A stretch of DNA of 64,000 nucleotides, from contig NZ_JAKZAI010000013.1 in assembly GCF_023156235.1 (NCBI RefSeq), forward strand, positions 1 through 64,000. The letters are read 5' to 3'. The notes under the pieces were generated by a model. That model made no database searches and had not been told where the DNA came from. It saw only the letters and a program-made list of their open reading frames with translations. Shown in pieces: positions 63,572-64,000 of the stretch (its first letter is position 1; each line of letters starts with the position of its first letter). Position numbers and translations under genes: made by a program. Source of the stretch: Marinobacter goseongensis (lineage in GTDB: Bacteria > Pseudomonadota > Gammaproteobacteria > Pseudomonadales > Oleiphilaceae).

Positions 63572-64000
63572 ATGACCTTGTCTGACTCGATTCGAAGCCA
63601 CAGCGAAACGCCCCCTGAAGAGCACTCCATCAAATATCTGCGCCGCACCGGCCGGATCGCACGGGCGCGCTGGTGCCCGTCGCCGAACTTCGGGCCGCGG
63701 CCCGACGGTGCCGGCATTTCTCTTCTGGTTGTCCATAACATCAGTTTGCCACCGGGGCAGTTTGGCGGAGACGCCATTGAACGTTTTTTCTGTAACTGCC
63801 TGGACGCCTCCGAACATCCCTATTTCGAAACCATCGCCGGTATGCAGGTGTCAGCTCATGCGCTGATCCGCCGCGATGGCAGCGTGATTCAGTTTGTCAG
63901 TTTCCTCGATCGTGCCTGGCATGCGGGTCGTTCCAGCTTCCGGGGTGAGCAGGAATGCAACGACTTTTCCATCGGCATCGAACTGGAGGGTGCCGATGAT
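63572..64000 (+). CDS. ampD: 1,6-anhydro-N-acetylmuramyl-L-alanine amidase AmpD (partial, runs off right edge)
   Basis: The first 143 codons of an amidase that removes the peptide from anhydro-muropeptides in the cytoplasm during cell-wall recycling. It shows RARWCPSPNFGPRPDG, LVVHNISLPPGQFGG with zinc-type His55, SAHALIRRDGSVIQFV, RAWHAGRSSFRG and SIGIELEG. The C-terminal zinc ligands lie beyond the window. The ATG at 63572 is about 70 bases after the DUF1631 stop. In relatives AmpD loss raises beta-lactamase expression through AmpR. Confidence 0.9.
   Translation, partial: MTLSDSIRSHSETPPEEHSIKYLRRTGRIARARWCPSPNFGPRPDGAGISLLVVHNISLPPGQFGGDAIERFFCNCLDASEHPYFETIAGMQVSAHALIRRDGSVIQFVSFLDRAWHAGRSSFRGEQECNDFSIGIELEGADD

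Overview
The window is a GC-rich, densely packed and almost entirely core-genome segment of a gammaproteobacterium. Gene order and protein signatures point to a Marinobacter-like marine organism close to Pseudomonas. The supporting blocks are pyrG-kdsA-eno-ftsB-ispD-ispF-truD-surE-pcm-nlpD-rpoS, metG next to rsxABCDGE-nth, apbC-dcd, purMN next to hda, and nadC-DUF1631-ampD. This assignment is inferred from synteny and family recognition, not from a database search. I see no prophage, insertion sequence, CRISPR array, tRNA or clear pseudogene.

Layout. Bases 1-72 hold the 3' end of a 5S rRNA and its terminator. Bases 118-11520 (minus) form an acetate/carbon-sensing region: a DUF4212 plus sodium:solute symporter pair, a terminator, a small membrane protein, a CrbS/MxtR-type hybrid kinase with a symporter-like sensor domain, a REC-TPR response regulator and a small histidine kinase. 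Upstream of these lie a DnaQ-type exonuclease and a cNMP/CBS/DUF294 signalling protein. Bases 11680-19344 (plus) hold smrA, a tiny repeat lipoprotein, a two-subunit molybdenum hydroxylase with its XdhC factor, the methionine-salvage genes mtnB-mtnD-mtnC and a DUF3080 lipoprotein. Bases 19350-22526 (minus) hold an isolated GspE/PilB-type ATPase, a DUF2069 membrane protein, wrbA and arsC.

Bases 22596-40490 (plus) are a long housekeeping run: a TlpA-like thioredoxin, dnaE, accA, tilS, pyrG, kdsA, eno, ftsB, ispD, ispF, truD, surE, pcm, a DUF368 (PopT-like) protein, nlpD and rpoS. It covers replication, fatty-acid, CTP, LPS and isoprenoid synthesis, RNA modification, envelope division and the stationary-phase sigma factor. 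A chalcone-isomerase-like secreted protein (plus) then faces nth and the Rsx/Rnf electron-transport operon (minus), followed by metG (minus). Bases 49757-53612 (plus) carry apbC, a 104-bp palindromic repeat element, dcd, a DUF416 gene and avtA. Next come a DUF3108 protein and purM-purN (minus), then DUF2066, a CDP-alcohol phosphatidyltransferase, hda, an orphan ParA and a YqcC-like gene (plus), nadC (minus), a large DUF1631 protein (plus) and ampD, which runs off the right edge.

The least explained signals are: the palindromic element at 50898-51001; three to four TGAC-containing units spaced exactly 10 bp apart upstream of the DUF1631 gene; the three-gene phosphorelay beside the acetate-type symporter; an EF-hand-like loop inside that symporter; a 64-residue lipoprotein built from tryptophan repeats; and a DUF368 gene inserted between pcm and nlpD. 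I do not see a clearly novel defence or mobile system.
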